Source: Snodgrassella sp945267035
Lineage (GTDB): Bacteria > Pseudomonadota > Gammaproteobacteria > Burkholderiales > Neisseriaceae
Length of the DNA: 64,000 nucleotides
NCBI RefSeq assembly: GCF_026535915.1
Contig: NZ_JAFNPF010000001.1
Location: 620,001 to 684,000, forward strand
Direction: 5' to 3'
Positions 54,081-63,712 of the stretch are shown in pieces. Positions within the stretch are counted from its first letter, which is position 1. Every line of letters begins with the position of its first letter. The position numbers and the translations under genes are program-made. The notes beneath the pieces are model-generated. The model saw only the letters and a program-made list of their open reading frames with translations, ran no database searches and was not told the DNA's origin.

Positions 54081-54262
54081 CAGGCGTTACAGGTATTCTT
54101 TGAAGGAATGACGGTGCTTAAAGATCAGTATAATAATTATTTGTGTTAGAATAAGTTTTGGGGGCTTTTTAGCTGTAACATCGAAAAATACTTTCTATTA
54201 GATCAGGATTGATTAGAAAATTCAATATTTTCTGCTGATGTTTGTCATTATCTAAAATAGAT

Positions 54263-54276
54263 TTGATTTAAATCAA
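54263..54276. promoter_or_regulatory. FNR/ANR box, perfect palindrome
   Basis: TTGATTTAAATCAA is an exact match to the FNR consensus TTGAT-N4-ATCAA. Its centre is about 59 bp before the fnr start and about 190 bp before the hemN start, in the divergent intergenic region. Autoregulation of fnr is the simplest reading. Confidence 0.88.
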
Positions 54277-54328
54277 ATATTGGGGGCAGTAATTTTGACC
54301 ATTCGTCAGCAAAAATCAGACAAATATT

Positions 54329-55069
54329 ATGATAAAAATACACAAACAGAGCGAAATAGTACAAAATTTATGTGAAAAATGTTCTTTTCACGTGCTATGT
54401 ATGCCTGTGATTATGAAAGATAAAGAGTTAGATGAATTAAATACTGTTATTCGTCACAGCAAGCGTTTGAAAAAGGGTGAGTATCTTTTTCGTGCGGGTG
54501 AGCCATTCAAGTCAATGTTCGCAGTGCGCACTGGCTTCTTTAAAACCATTGTAACCAGCCAAGACGGTCGGGATCAGGTTACAGGTTTTTTTATGTCTGG
54601 TGAACTTCTGGGACTGGATGGGATTTGCAATAATTACCACAGTTGTGATGCAGTTGCTCTGGAGGACAGTGAAGTTTGTGAGTTGCCTTTTGTTAATCTG
54701 GAGCAAGCTGGAAATTTAGTTCCTTCTCTACAAACGCATTTTTATAAACTGATGAGTCAGGAAATTGTACGAAATCAGGAAATCATGCTGTTGCTAGGTA
54801 ATATGCGGGCGGAAGAAAGGCTGGCTGCCTTTTTGGTTAATTTGTCGCAACGTCTGAATTTTCGCGGTTTTGCAGCCAATGATTTTATATTACGTATGTC
54901 GCGAGAAGAAATTGGCAGTTATCTTGGATTGAAACTGGAAACCGTGAGTCGAACTTTGTCCAAATTTCAGCATGAAGGGTTGATTAAGGTTGAACATAAG
55001 CATATTCAATTGGTGCAACCTTGGATCCTGCATGAGATCGTATTAAGTTGCCAAAAAGCAGTCGGGTAA
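54329..55069 (+). CDS. fnr: Oxygen-sensing transcription regulator FNR
   Basis: 246 residues, Crp/Fnr family. Cluster ligands are C15, C18, C24 and C117 (in SEVCELPF), the same set as E. coli C20, C23, C29 and C122. The effector domain has LKKGEYLFRAGEPFKSMFAVR-type strands, and the helix-turn-helix reads MSREEIGSYLGLKLETVSRT with the conserved E-x-x-S-R contact residues. It should activate anaerobic genes when the 4Fe-4S cluster is intact. A perfect FNR box lies upstream; hemN is divergent. Confidence 0.94.
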   Translation: MIKIHKQSEIVQNLCEKCSFHVLCMPVIMKDKELDELNTVIRHSKRLKKGEYLFRAGEPFKSMFAVRTGFFKTIVTSQDGRDQVTGFFMSGELLGLDGICNNYHSCDAVALEDSEVCELPFVNLEQAGNLVPSLQTHFYKLMSQEIVRNQEIMLLLGNMRAEERLAAFLVNLSQRLNFRGFAANDFILRMSREEIGSYLGLKLETVSRTLSKFQHEGLIKVEHKHIQLVQPWILHEIVLSCQKAVG

Positions 55070-55089
55070 ATTGTGGTGTCGTGTCATCA

Positions 55090-55113
55090 AGCCGTTTTAT
55101 AACGGCTATAGTT
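55090..55113 (+). terminator. Weak hairpin after fnr
   Basis: AGCCGTT (55090-55096) pairs with AACGGCT (55101-55107) around TTAT; the tail ATAGTTTT is only moderately T-rich. Confidence 0.45.
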
Positions 55114-55166
55114 TTGCAATCTGTTATCTCGAAGATGCGTGGTTTTGCTGATAAGCGGTCATCAAT

Positions 55167-55949
55167 TCAATTAAAATTGGCCATGGCTGCCAGTTTTAGG
55201 GTGTCTTTGCCGTAAAATTCGGCAGTGAATCGGCGCATCCAACGGATTTTACGCAAACTATTTTGAATAATGGATTGAGTTGATGCTGGTTGCTCAGCAA
55301 TGATCTGATGCCATGATTGTTGCGCTTCTATGCTAATTCCAAATTGATTCATTAATTGTGCGCCAGAATGCAGATAGCACAATAAGTCGCGGGCATGGCA
55401 CTGAGTTAATGGCATCGCTGTGAGCGGATCATCTTCAAAATCGATAAATCCGATTTGTTGATCGTTGATGAATATCATGTTGCGTGCAAATGATTCGCTC
55501 AGATATTGTTGCTGTTGATGGACATGAACAATCGCCCTTAAACCTAACCGCCAGCGTTGCAGCAAGGTTTGCGGATCCTCATGACATTCCCACCACTCTT
55601 TTTCCAGATTGTGTTCACCAATATTGCTGATCATGGTGGCATTAGGCTCTTGCGCCAGCACTTTAGGTACACAAATATTGGCTTGTGCCAGCTCCTGAAG
55701 TCTTTTAACTTCGGTTCGTAAAGATGAGACACCACCAAGGTTAGGCACCGGTTGCAACATATGTATGCCACTTATTTTCTGAGCTATTTTCAGTAATCGA
55801 TAGCGCCAAATGCTATTGCGTTTTCCAGCCAGTCTTACCCAGACTTTTTCTCCATTTGATAAAGTATGTTGCTGCATAAGTTTGCTTTGCACGCTGACGC
55901 ATTGCTGGAGGGCTAGCTGATAAAAAGTAGAGTTGGTGGTTTGTGACAT
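55167..55949 (-). CDS. Protein-kinase-fold phosphotransferase (BUD32/LPS-kinase-like)
   Basis: 260 residues. Kinase-like features are VWVRLAGKRNSIWRYRLLK near the N-terminus, an Ala-Thr-Met hinge-like IGEHNLE region, the catalytic loop SESFARNMIFIND and the metal motif GFIDFEDDP, in the order of protein kinase and WaaP folds. The APH-type HxD is replaced by an SFARN loop. Similar Neisseria proteins carry the label BUD32-family; the true substrate is unknown, and a lipid A or LPS-core sugar is one possibility. It stands alone, convergent with fnr. Confidence 0.65.
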   Translation of the reverse strand: MSQTTNSTFYQLALQQCVSVQSKLMQQHTLSNGEKVWVRLAGKRNSIWRYRLLKIAQKISGIHMLQPVPNLGGVSSLRTEVKRLQELAQANICVPKVLAQEPNATMISNIGEHNLEKEWWECHEDPQTLLQRWRLGLRAIVHVHQQQQYLSESFARNMIFINDQQIGFIDFEDDPLTAMPLTQCHARDLLCYLHSGAQLMNQFGISIEAQQSWHQIIAEQPASTQSIIQNSLRKIRWMRRFTAEFYGKDTLKLAAMANFN

Positions 55950-56197
55950 GTGCGCAGATTGCCGGCTAATCGATTAAAAGCAGATTGTACTATAGTTGAT
56001 CTGTTTTACTCTGTTCAGGAAGATAAAATAGCAATATGTAATTAATCAGTAGGGTAAACTCTGGTTTGAAATGGTAATGAAGATGAAGGTAATCCAATAT
56101 TTTAGATTAACTGAAAGCCGAATTTGTTGAGTTGGAACATTAATGGTGCTTCGAGGAAAGATCAAACCGTTTTATTAATCTTGCCTAACCATTTCAA

Positions 56198-56231
56198 TCA
56201 GGTCATGATGAATTTTGGGATCATGACCTGA
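56198..56231 (-). terminator. Perfect 12-bp hairpin downstream of potC
   Basis: TCAGGTCATGAT (56198-56209) and ATCATGACCTGA (56220-56231) form a 12-bp stem with a 10-base loop, 33 bp past the potC stop. The tail on the minus strand is not T-rich, so it may protect the 3' end rather than terminate. The rest of 55950-56263 shows no gene. Confidence 0.5.
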
Positions 56232-56263
56232 GAAGATTAAGGTGTATAGTTAACTGATAAAAA

Positions 56264-57127
56264 TTATGGGTTTTGGTAATAAGCCTCTACCATTTCTCGT
56301 TCACGTCTGGTGTTCTGGCGCATCATGAAGTAATTAATGCCAATAGCTAAAGTACCCACTAAAGCAATAATAATTGTGGCCAATACATTCATCTGTGGAT
56401 CAAGTCCCAATTTGATTTTGGAAAAAATGATCATAGGTAAGGTAGAAGAACCTGGACCAGACAAGAAAGAGGCGATCACCAAATCATCTAGCGATAAGGT
56501 GATGGAGAGCAGAAAACCGGAAGCGATAGCTGGGGCGATGGAAGGCAAAGTGATTAAAAAGAAGACTTTTAACGGTCTGGCGCCTAAATCTTTAGCTGCT
56601 TCTTCCAAAGACTGATCCAATTCGGTCAAACGTGATCTGATGATTACGGTGACATAAGCCATGCACAGGGTGGTATGTCCAAGCCAAATGGTAAAAAAAC
56701 CACGTTCAAAATAAAGAACGTCCAAACCACTATTTTGTAAAAACATTTGTACTTGGATAATCAATAACAGCATAGATAAACCAGTAATAATGTCTGGCAT
56801 TACCATTGGTGCGGACACCATGCCGGTAAATAAAGTGCTGCCACGGAAACGTTTGATACGTGCTAGGGCGTATCCGGCCAGTGTACCCAGAATAACGGCT
56901 GCTGCTGCTGAACATAAGGCTATGCGGATAGATAGCCACACAGCATCTAATATCTGTTCATTATGCAGCAGTTTGCTATACCACTGAGTGGATAATCCTC
57001 CCCATATGGTTACCAGTCGTGAGCTGTTAAATGAATAGATAACTAAAACCACCAACGGGAGGTATAAGAATACCAATCCCAGTAGCAGCATTCCTTTCAA
57101 GAACCATGAGTAGGTTTTATGATGCAT
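56264..57127 (-). CDS. potC: Spermidine/putrescine ABC transporter permease PotC
   Basis: 287 residues, six membrane helices. The coupling segment EEAAKDLGARPLKVFFLITLPS is the EAA motif of binding-protein-dependent permeases, and PMVMPDIITGLSMLLL is typical of PotC/PotI. ATG 57127 is preferred because AAAGGA lies upstream, inside the end of potB; a longer frame from 57160 adds 11 unsupported residues. It overlaps potB by 11 bp. Confidence 0.92.
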   Translation of the reverse strand: MHHKTYSWFLKGMLLLGLVFLYLPLVVLVIYSFNSSRLVTIWGGLSTQWYSKLLHNEQILDAVWLSIRIALCSAAAAVILGTLAGYALARIKRFRGSTLFTGMVSAPMVMPDIITGLSMLLLIIQVQMFLQNSGLDVLYFERGFFTIWLGHTTLCMAYVTVIIRSRLTELDQSLEEAAKDLGARPLKVFFLITLPSIAPAIASGFLLSITLSLDDLVIASFLSGPGSSTLPMIIFSKIKLGLDPQMNVLATIIIALVGTLAIGINYFMMRQNTRREREMVEAYYQNP

Positions 57128-58088
57128 GATCGGTTCCTTTTTCAATCTCACGACTTTCAAAACGCTGATACAAGGTAATGGGAATCACCAGCAGCACAAC
57201 CATGATAACGGCTAAAGAAGAAGCCAACGGCCAGTTGTTTTCATTAAAGAATGTTTGCCACAATACTTTACCAATCATTTGATTTTCCGTACCGCCAACC
57301 AGTTCAGGTATGACAAACTCGCCAATTGCCGGAATAAATACCAGCATGGAACCAGATATAATGCCCGCTTTAGACAAGGGCAGGGTAACGGAGCAAAAGG
57401 TTTTTATCGGTCCGGCACCCAGGTCGGCTGCGGCTTCCAGATAGCGGTTATCCATTTTGACTAGCTGGGTATACAATGGCAATATCATAAAGGGTAGATA
57501 AGCATAGACCATCACCAGAATTAAGGAAAAATTGTTATAAAACATATCTAATGGATTTTGAATTATTCCCCATTTCAGCAAATAAGTATTGATGATACCG
57601 TTGCGTCCAAGTAAGCTTATCCAAGCGTAAACCCGTAATAAAAATGATGTCCAAAATGGCAGCATGATGGCCAATAGCAGGCCATTACGATATTTTTCTG
57701 GTGCACGGGAAATGGTATAGGCAATGGGATATCCTGCCACTAAGCAAATAAAAGTAGTAATAAAGGCATTTTTTATCGAAAGCCAATAGGCCAGCAAATA
57801 GATATTATTCCCCGGACGCCCCATTAACATTTGCAATAGGGAGTGACCAAAATCGTTGAAAATATCGGCGTAATTCTGATAGCTGATAATAAGATTAATT
57901 CTGCCCAACTGTGCATCAACTTCGTATAAAGGGGTATACGGAGGTATCGCCACATCCTGTTGTGAAAAGCTGATTTTCAGTACAATAAAAAAAGGCACCA
58001 AAAACAACAGAATGAGCCAGATGTAGGGGATGGATACCACCACTCCCTGTGTCGGGCGCAGCCCATGCAGACGTTTAAACCAATTCAT
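57117..58088 (-). CDS. potB: Spermidine/putrescine ABC transporter permease PotB
   Basis: 323 residues with six membrane helices and an N-terminal extension. EAAADLGAGPIKTFCSVTLPLS is the EAA motif, and PAIGEFVIPELVGGTENQMIG is characteristic of PotB/PotH. It pairs with PotC as the membrane part of a polyamine importer. It sits between potA (19 bp gap) and potC (overlap), one operon. Confidence 0.92.
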   Translation of the reverse strand: MNWFKRLHGLRPTQGVVVSIPYIWLILLFLVPFFIVLKISFSQQDVAIPPYTPLYEVDAQLGRINLIISYQNYADIFNDFGHSLLQMLMGRPGNNIYLLAYWLSIKNAFITTFICLVAGYPIAYTISRAPEKYRNGLLLAIMLPFWTSFLLRVYAWISLLGRNGIINTYLLKWGIIQNPLDMFYNNFSLILVMVYAYLPFMILPLYTQLVKMDNRYLEAAADLGAGPIKTFCSVTLPLSKAGIISGSMLVFIPAIGEFVIPELVGGTENQMIGKVLWQTFFNENNWPLASSLAVIMVVLLVIPITLYQRFESREIEKGTDHAS

Positions 58089-58107
58089 AATAAAGCCCTC
58101 AACATCT

Positions 58108-59238
58108 TTAGTACGTCAGTGGGCTGGCTTGATCGTCTGGCCAGCTGATGTAAACTTTTTCTTCCCATGTTGGCATCGGTATATTGCTTTGTTCCCAATA
58201 GGATGACAAAACTTGACTCTTGATAATTTTGCCTGATGGCAGCTGAATGTGAAAAATGCCGAAACTACCTAAGTAAGCAATCTCTTTAACGATGCCGACC
58301 GACCAGTTATATTCCTGTTGTGGTTGTTCCCGATAGATGTTGATGTCTTCCGGACGAATAGACAACCAGATATTTTGCTCTTCTGGTCCACTGATACCAT
58401 GTCCCAAATATACTGGTTGTTCTACATCAGGGCAGTGAATAACAGTATGATCGGAGCCATCTTCTGTCACGGTGCCGGGCAAAATGTTGGTCTCTCCCAT
58501 AAATTCGGCTGTAAAACGGCTATTGGGATAATCATAAATGTCAGAAGGGGTACCGACTTGCATAAGTTGTCCATCAGACATGATGGCAATGCGCGAGGCC
58601 ATGGTCATGGCTTCTTCCTGATCATGGGTCACCATGATGCAAGTGGCACCCACTTTTTCAAGTGTGTTGACGAGCTCAAGCTGGGTTTGTTGGCGTAATT
58701 TTTTATCCAATGCACCTAAAGGTTCATCCAGTAACAGTAATTTAGGACGTTTAGCCAGACTGCGTGCCAATGCAACACGCTGTTGCTGACCGCCAGAAAG
58801 CTGATGTGGTTTACGTTTGGCATACTTTGTCATTTGCACTAGCCGCAGCATTTCTTGGACGCGCTCTGCTATCTCTTCTTTCGGTAGCTTATCCTGCTTC
58901 AAACCAAAGGCAATATTTTGTTCCACAGTCATATGTGGAAATAATGCGTAGCTCTGAAACATCATATTGATAGGGCGATCGTAAGGTTGTAGTTTGGTAA
59001 TATCTTCTCCATCAAGAATGATCTGACCCTGAGAAGGCGTTTCCATGCCCGCTAGCATGCGCAACAATGTTGATTTACCGCTACCAGAGCTACCAAGCAA
59101 GGCAAATATTTCATTTTTTTCGATATTAAGGGTGACATGGTCTACGGCATAGTTGTCGCCGAAGGTTTTGACAATGTCTTTGATCTGAAGGTAATGTGCC
59201 TGATCAACATTTGGCTTGGTGGTTGAGTTTTCGCTCAT
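58108..59238 (-). CDS. potA: Spermidine/putrescine ABC transporter ATPase PotA
   Basis: 376 residues. Walker A GSSGSGKST, signature LSGGQQQRVALARSLA, Walker B LLLLDEPLGALDKKL, and H-loop VTHDQEEAM. A C-terminal TOBE-type domain follows (for example IWLSIRPEDINI). It powers polyamine uptake. The start at ATG 59238 has GGAG upstream; the longer open frame to 59439 reads through non-conserved sequence. No periplasmic binding protein (PotD/PotF) gene is adjacent. Confidence 0.94.
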   Translation of the reverse strand: MSENSTTKPNVDQAHYLQIKDIVKTFGDNYAVDHVTLNIEKNEIFALLGSSGSGKSTLLRMLAGMETPSQGQIILDGEDITKLQPYDRPINMMFQSYALFPHMTVEQNIAFGLKQDKLPKEEIAERVQEMLRLVQMTKYAKRKPHQLSGGQQQRVALARSLAKRPKLLLLDEPLGALDKKLRQQTQLELVNTLEKVGATCIMVTHDQEEAMTMASRIAIMSDGQLMQVGTPSDIYDYPNSRFTAEFMGETNILPGTVTEDGSDHTVIHCPDVEQPVYLGHGISGPEEQNIWLSIRPEDINIYREQPQQEYNWSVGIVKEIAYLGSFGIFHIQLPSGKIIKSQVLSSYWEQSNIPMPTWEEKVYISWPDDQASPLTY

Positions 59239-59704
59239 GATAAGGTGCTCCAGTATAATCGTTCCAGCCAATGCAGTGCATATGCAAATGTTCTGTGGTG
59301 TATAAAGAACGATGCAAAAACAAATCTGCTCCTGCCTTAAGAGGGTGCATTGTATGCAAGCATTTTGTGTGGGGCAATGAAATTTAAGCGTTAATACACT
59401 AAAATTCCATATATTGGGAAAATCTTTGCATATAAACAAATGTTTAGTGAAGCAACATTACTTAGATTAAATTTTGTTATGACAATATAACGCAATTAAT
59501 CGCCAATTAAGCTTAATAATCAAGGCTAAGTTCTCATGCTGCTTAGGGTAGGACAAATAAGTGTTGTATTATAGTACTGAAAACTTGATATTTGGATAGA
59601 GTAGAATTCTTTTTTAATAAGATAAATAATTTTACTTGGACTTGCCATGCATGCTTAGCTCACTTTTCGCTTAAAAGGAATGTGATGAGAATGTGGCAGG
59701 TATA
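59239..59704. other. Divergent intergenic region potA-coaBC
   Basis: About 465 bp, AT-rich, with no credible gene. It must hold the promoters of both divergent units, but I see no pair of boxes strong enough to name. Confidence 0.5.
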
Positions 59705-60919
59705 ATGAGTGTGATTAATGAGGTAAATGTGAAGAAAAAGATTTTACTTGGCATCAGTGGCGGCATTGCAGCGTATAAAAGTTGTGAGCTGGTGCGTTTG
59801 TTGAAAAAGGCCGGTCATCAGGTCAATGTGGTGATGACTCAGGCAGCAACGGAGTTCATCAGCCCAAGCACGTTTCAGGCGCTTAGTGGTGAGCCTGTGG
59901 CGATAGATACTTTTGCTGATAACAGCGGTAATGGCATGGCACATATTAATCTTTCGCGACACGCGGATGTGATGTTGATTGCGCCTGCTTCTGCAAATAC
60001 CTTGGCAAAAATTGCTCATGGTACAGCCGATAATTTGCTAACCACCTTGGTTGCAGCACGTACCTGTCCTTTGGCGGTGGCACCAGCAATGAATGTGCAA
60101 ATGTGGAATAATCCAGCCAATTTGCGTAATCTTGAATTATTGCGAAAGGATGGGATACAGATTCTCGGTCCGGCTGTTGGTGAACAGGCCTGTGGTGAGA
60201 ACGGTAGCGGGAGAATGCTGGAGGCACGAGAATTAGTCGATCTGTTGACAGATGTCTGGACACCTTCTGTATTAGCAGGTAAACGGGTATTGATCACAGC
60301 TGGAGCAACATTTGAAGCTATTGATCCTGTGCGTGGGATTACCAATATATCGAGTGGGCAGATGGGCATGGCATTGGCTCGTGCTTGTCGTGCAGCCGGT
60401 GCATCGGTTTCACTCATCTATGGACTGTTGCAGACAGCCATACCTGCTGGTCTGAGCTACTGTGAGCAGGCAACAAGTGGCGAAAGCATGTATACAGCAG
60501 TACATCGTTTGATCGGTCAACAGGATGTATTCATCTCTGTGGCCGCTGTTGCAGATTATAAAGTCAAGAATCGTCGTGACCAAAAAATTAAAAAAACTGT
60601 AGGTGAACCTGTTCCTGTGATTGAACTAGCGGAAAATCAAGATATTTTGAGCTCAGTTGCACAGATGCCTAATGCTCCTTTCTGCGTTGGTTTTGCGGCA
60701 GAGAGTGAGCAGGTGGTGGAAAATGCGCGCATAAAGCGGCAAAAGAAAGGTGTGCCTTTGCTGGTGGCTAATCAGGTTGCGACAGCAATGGGTAAAAGTA
60801 CCAATCAGGTTATTTTGATGGATAATGAAGCTGAGACAGCTTTACCGCAAATGAGTAAAGACGATACGGCGATGGCTATTGTCAATCGTTTAGCCCAACT
60901 GCTGCATGATTCAGTATAG
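59705..60919 (+). CDS. coaBC: Bifunctional phosphopantothenoylcysteine decarboxylase/synthase CoaBC
   Basis: 404 residues. The CoaC flavoprotein half (1-190) has KILLGISGGIAAYKS, HINLSRHADVMLIAPASANT with the catalytic His, PAMNVQMW and GEQACGENGSGRM. The CoaB half has VLITAGATFEAIDPVRGITN, VAAVADYK and GFAAES. It couples cysteine to phosphopantothenate and decarboxylates the product in CoA synthesis. ATG 59705 is preferred over in-frame GTG 59693. It is followed by dut, as in E. coli. Confidence 0.95.
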   Translation: MSVINEVNVKKKILLGISGGIAAYKSCELVRLLKKAGHQVNVVMTQAATEFISPSTFQALSGEPVAIDTFADNSGNGMAHINLSRHADVMLIAPASANTLAKIAHGTADNLLTTLVAARTCPLAVAPAMNVQMWNNPANLRNLELLRKDGIQILGPAVGEQACGENGSGRMLEARELVDLLTDVWTPSVLAGKRVLITAGATFEAIDPVRGITNISSGQMGMALARACRAAGASVSLIYGLLQTAIPAGLSYCEQATSGESMYTAVHRLIGQQDVFISVAAVADYKVKNRRDQKIKKTVGEPVPVIELAENQDILSSVAQMPNAPFCVGFAAESEQVVENARIKRQKKGVPLLVANQVATAMGKSTNQVILMDNEAETALPQMSKDDTAMAIVNRLAQLLHDSV

Positions 60920-60978
60920 TTGCTGTCAGCAGTGAGTTTATTTGAATGAGTTAATCTAATTATATTAAAGATGGGTTT

Positions 60979-61440
60979 ATGAGTAATTCTGAAATATCTG
61001 TACAAATTAAAATTTTGCATCCTTTGATGACTGAACAATTGCCTCAATATGCTACAGCTGGTTCAGCCGGGCTGGATTTACGTGCCTGCATTGAAGAAAA
61101 AGTGATTTTACAACCTGGCGAAACCTATCTGGTGCCGACAGGACTAGCCATACATCTGGCGGATCCGAAATATGCGGCACTGATTTTACCGCGGTCAGGA
61201 TTGGGACATAAACACGGTATTGTGTTAGGTAATCTGGTGGGTTTGATTGATTCCGATTACCAAGGTGAGTTGAAAGTGTCATTGTGGAATCGTGGGCAGG
61301 AAGCATTTGAGATTGAACCCTTGGCTCGGATTGCCCAAATGATCATTGTGCCAGTGATGCAGGCTGCTTTTGAAGTGGTAGAAGAATTTAATCACAGTGA
61401 GCGTGGAGAAGGTGGCTTCGGCAGCACGGGTCATCAATAA
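60979..61440 (+). CDS. dut: dUTP diphosphatase
   Basis: 153 residues. All five trimeric dUTPase motifs are visible: AGSAGLDLRA, PRSGLGHKHG, GLIDSDYQGELKVSLWN, RIAQMIIVPV and the C-terminal GEGGFGSTGH. It hydrolyses dUTP to dUMP, keeping uracil out of DNA and feeding thymidylate synthesis. It forms a short unit with coaBC, 59 bp apart, and ends in a good terminator. Confidence 0.96.
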   Translation: MSNSEISVQIKILHPLMTEQLPQYATAGSAGLDLRACIEEKVILQPGETYLVPTGLAIHLADPKYAALILPRSGLGHKHGIVLGNLVGLIDSDYQGELKVSLWNRGQEAFEIEPLARIAQMIIVPVMQAAFEVVEEFNHSERGEGGFGSTGHQ

Positions 61441-61463
61441 ATAATTAAAATATAATATAGACG

Positions 61464-61499
61464 AAAAGCAAGGAATCCAAATGGATTACCTTGCTTTTT
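61464..61499. terminator. Bidirectional terminator between dut and ppk1
   Basis: AAAAGCAAGG with AATCC (61464-61478) pairs with GGATT and CCTTGCTTTTT (61483-61499), with one bulged A. Both ends are A/T-rich, so it can serve convergent dut and ppk1. Confidence 0.85.
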
Positions 61500-61555
61500 G
61501 CCATGGCAATGGCATTAAAGAAATTCTGGCATCTTGATCTTGATGCTGCGCGAAA

Positions 61556-63616
61556 TTATTGCTGACTATAGCGCTCGATAAGGGTTTCCTGCATATTGAC
61601 CGGCGCTTCTGCGTCAGTACGTTTGATTCGTCTATATTCTCCGTTGGATTGCATCATCCAAGCGCATTGATTGTCTGACAGCGCCAAAAGTAATGCTTCC
61701 TTCATGATACGATGTTTTAAATCTGTCGTTTCAATTGGAGTACAAATTTCAACCCGTCGGAATAAATTACGTCCCATCCAGTCGGCACTGGAAATCCATA
61801 CTTTACTCTGCCCACCATTAGTAAAACAGTATACACGCGCATGCTCAAGTAAACGACCCACGATAGAGCGTACACGAATATTTTCCGACAATCCTTTGAC
61901 GCCCGGACGCAAAACACACATTCCACGAACAATCAGTTCAATTTGGACACCCGCCTGACTAGCAGCATAAAGTGCTTCGATAATTGTCGGCTCCACGAGC
62001 GCATTCATTTTGGCAATAATGCGAGCAGGTTTACCAGCTTTAGCATGTTCAATCTCACCAGCAATACTGTCCAGCAACATCTTATGTAAAGTAAAAGGGC
62101 TTTGGGCAATTTTATGCAGATTATTTGGCTGACCTAAGCCGGTGATTTCCATAAAGACGGTATTAACATCGTCAGTTATATCTGCATCGCTGGTCATCAA
62201 TCCCAGATCTGTATAAATGCGGCTGGTTCCCTGATGGTAGTTACCTGTGCTGATGTGGGCATAGCGTTTTAGCTTACCTTGCTCTCGTCGTACAATCAAT
62301 GCCATTTTGGCGTGGATTTTGTAACCAAATACCCCGTATACCACGTGCGCGCCAACTGCTTCAAGCTGGCTGGCCCAGTTTAAATTGGTTTCCTCATCAA
62401 ACCGCGCCATCAATTCAACGACTACAGTCACTTGTTTACCAGCCAGAGCGGCTTTCATCAGCGCTTTTACCAGATCAGAGTTGCTGCCAGTTCGATATAT
62501 GGTCATTTTAATGGCGATAACTTCTGGATCCTCTGCTGCTTGTTGAATTAAGCGTACCGTTGGTTCAAACGACTGATAAGGATGATATAAAAGCACATCT
62601 TCTTGTTGTATAACATCAAATAAATTATGGTTTTTACTTAAGGCAGTTGGTATTCCAGGGGTAAATTGTTTAAATTTTAGATCTTTACGATCAATCATGT
62701 CTGGCACAGCCATTAAGCGAACCAAATTAACAGGTCCATTTACGCGATATAGCGCATCCGGACTCAGATGAAATTGGCTAAGCAGAAACTGATAAACATG
62801 CTCTGGACAATTATCAGCCACTTCCAATCTGACCCCATCGCCATATTGTCTGTCCTGCAATTCGCCGGCAATGGCAACGCCCAGATTTTCCAGATCCTCA
62901 TCTACGCTTAATTCACTATCGCGGGTCAAGCGAAATTGATAACAACCTTTGACGTTCATACCAGTGAACAGGGTATGCACATGCGCATGCAATATCGATG
63001 ACAGGAACACAAAACCATCGTGACCATCGCAAATATCCTTTGGCATCTTCAAAACGCGTGGCAGAATGCGCGGTGCTTGCACGATTGCCATGCCACCGCT
63101 GCGACCGAAAGCGTCTTTGCCTTCTAATTCAACGGCGAAGTTCAATGATTTATTCAGTAAGCGCGGGAATGGGTGAGAAGGATCAAGTCCGATCGGCGTC
63201 AGAATTGGCAATAATTCATTGTTGAAATATTGTGCCACCCATTGTTGTTGTTGAGTATTCCAAGAACTGCGCGGATAAAAAGAAATTCCTTCATGGCGTA
63301 GTGCTGGAATCAATACATCGTTGAATATTCGATATTGTTCAGCAATCAAGGAATGTGCTTCACGGGTGACATTGGCGATAACTGTATCCGGTACTTCGCC
63401 ATTTGCTAAAGGAATCAATGGAAAACGTTGTCTGGTACGTCGCAACCATGCCATACGAACTTCAAAAAATTCATCCAGATTGGAAGATACGATACATAAA
63501 AAACGAAGACGTTCTAGCAGGGGAATTTGTTCATCCTGAGCTTGCGCCAAAACACGGCGATTGAAAGCCAGTAGACTGAGTTCCCGACAAAGTAAGCGTG
63601 ATTGCGGTTCGGACAT
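61556..63616 (-). CDS. ppk1: Polyphosphate kinase PPK1
   Basis: 686 residues, the usual length. The N-terminal domain begins RELSLLAFNRRVLAQAQDE; FPRLLNKSLNFAV and RDSELSVDEDLENL follow. The two histidine motifs are YKIHAKMALI, whose His is the phosphate acceptor, and AHISTGNYHQGTSRIYTDLG. It polymerises the gamma-phosphate of ATP into polyphosphate on the inner membrane, used for stress survival. It is transcribed alone, opposite to dut. Confidence 0.96.
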   Translation of the reverse strand: MSEPQSRLLCRELSLLAFNRRVLAQAQDEQIPLLERLRFLCIVSSNLDEFFEVRMAWLRRTRQRFPLIPLANGEVPDTVIANVTREAHSLIAEQYRIFNDVLIPALRHEGISFYPRSSWNTQQQQWVAQYFNNELLPILTPIGLDPSHPFPRLLNKSLNFAVELEGKDAFGRSGGMAIVQAPRILPRVLKMPKDICDGHDGFVFLSSILHAHVHTLFTGMNVKGCYQFRLTRDSELSVDEDLENLGVAIAGELQDRQYGDGVRLEVADNCPEHVYQFLLSQFHLSPDALYRVNGPVNLVRLMAVPDMIDRKDLKFKQFTPGIPTALSKNHNLFDVIQQEDVLLYHPYQSFEPTVRLIQQAAEDPEVIAIKMTIYRTGSNSDLVKALMKAALAGKQVTVVVELMARFDEETNLNWASQLEAVGAHVVYGVFGYKIHAKMALIVRREQGKLKRYAHISTGNYHQGTSRIYTDLGLMTSDADITDDVNTVFMEITGLGQPNNLHKIAQSPFTLHKMLLDSIAGEIEHAKAGKPARIIAKMNALVEPTIIEALYAASQAGVQIELIVRGMCVLRPGVKGLSENIRVRSIVGRLLEHARVYCFTNGGQSKVWISSADWMGRNLFRRVEICTPIETTDLKHRIMKEALLLALSDNQCAWMMQSNGEYRRIKRTDAEAPVNMQETLIERYSQQ

Positions 63617-63712
63617 AATAAATACCTTTGACTGTTTTGGTATGTCAGATTTGGTCAGTTAATTTTAAGGGTACTAACCTTGTCACTATTCTGGCTGGCG
63701 GTCAAGACTTAT

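Noticed and set aside
58108..59439. A 67-residue N-terminal extension of PotA
   Set aside because: Cys/Ile-rich non-conserved sequence with no ribosome site; MSENSTTK has GGAG upstream.
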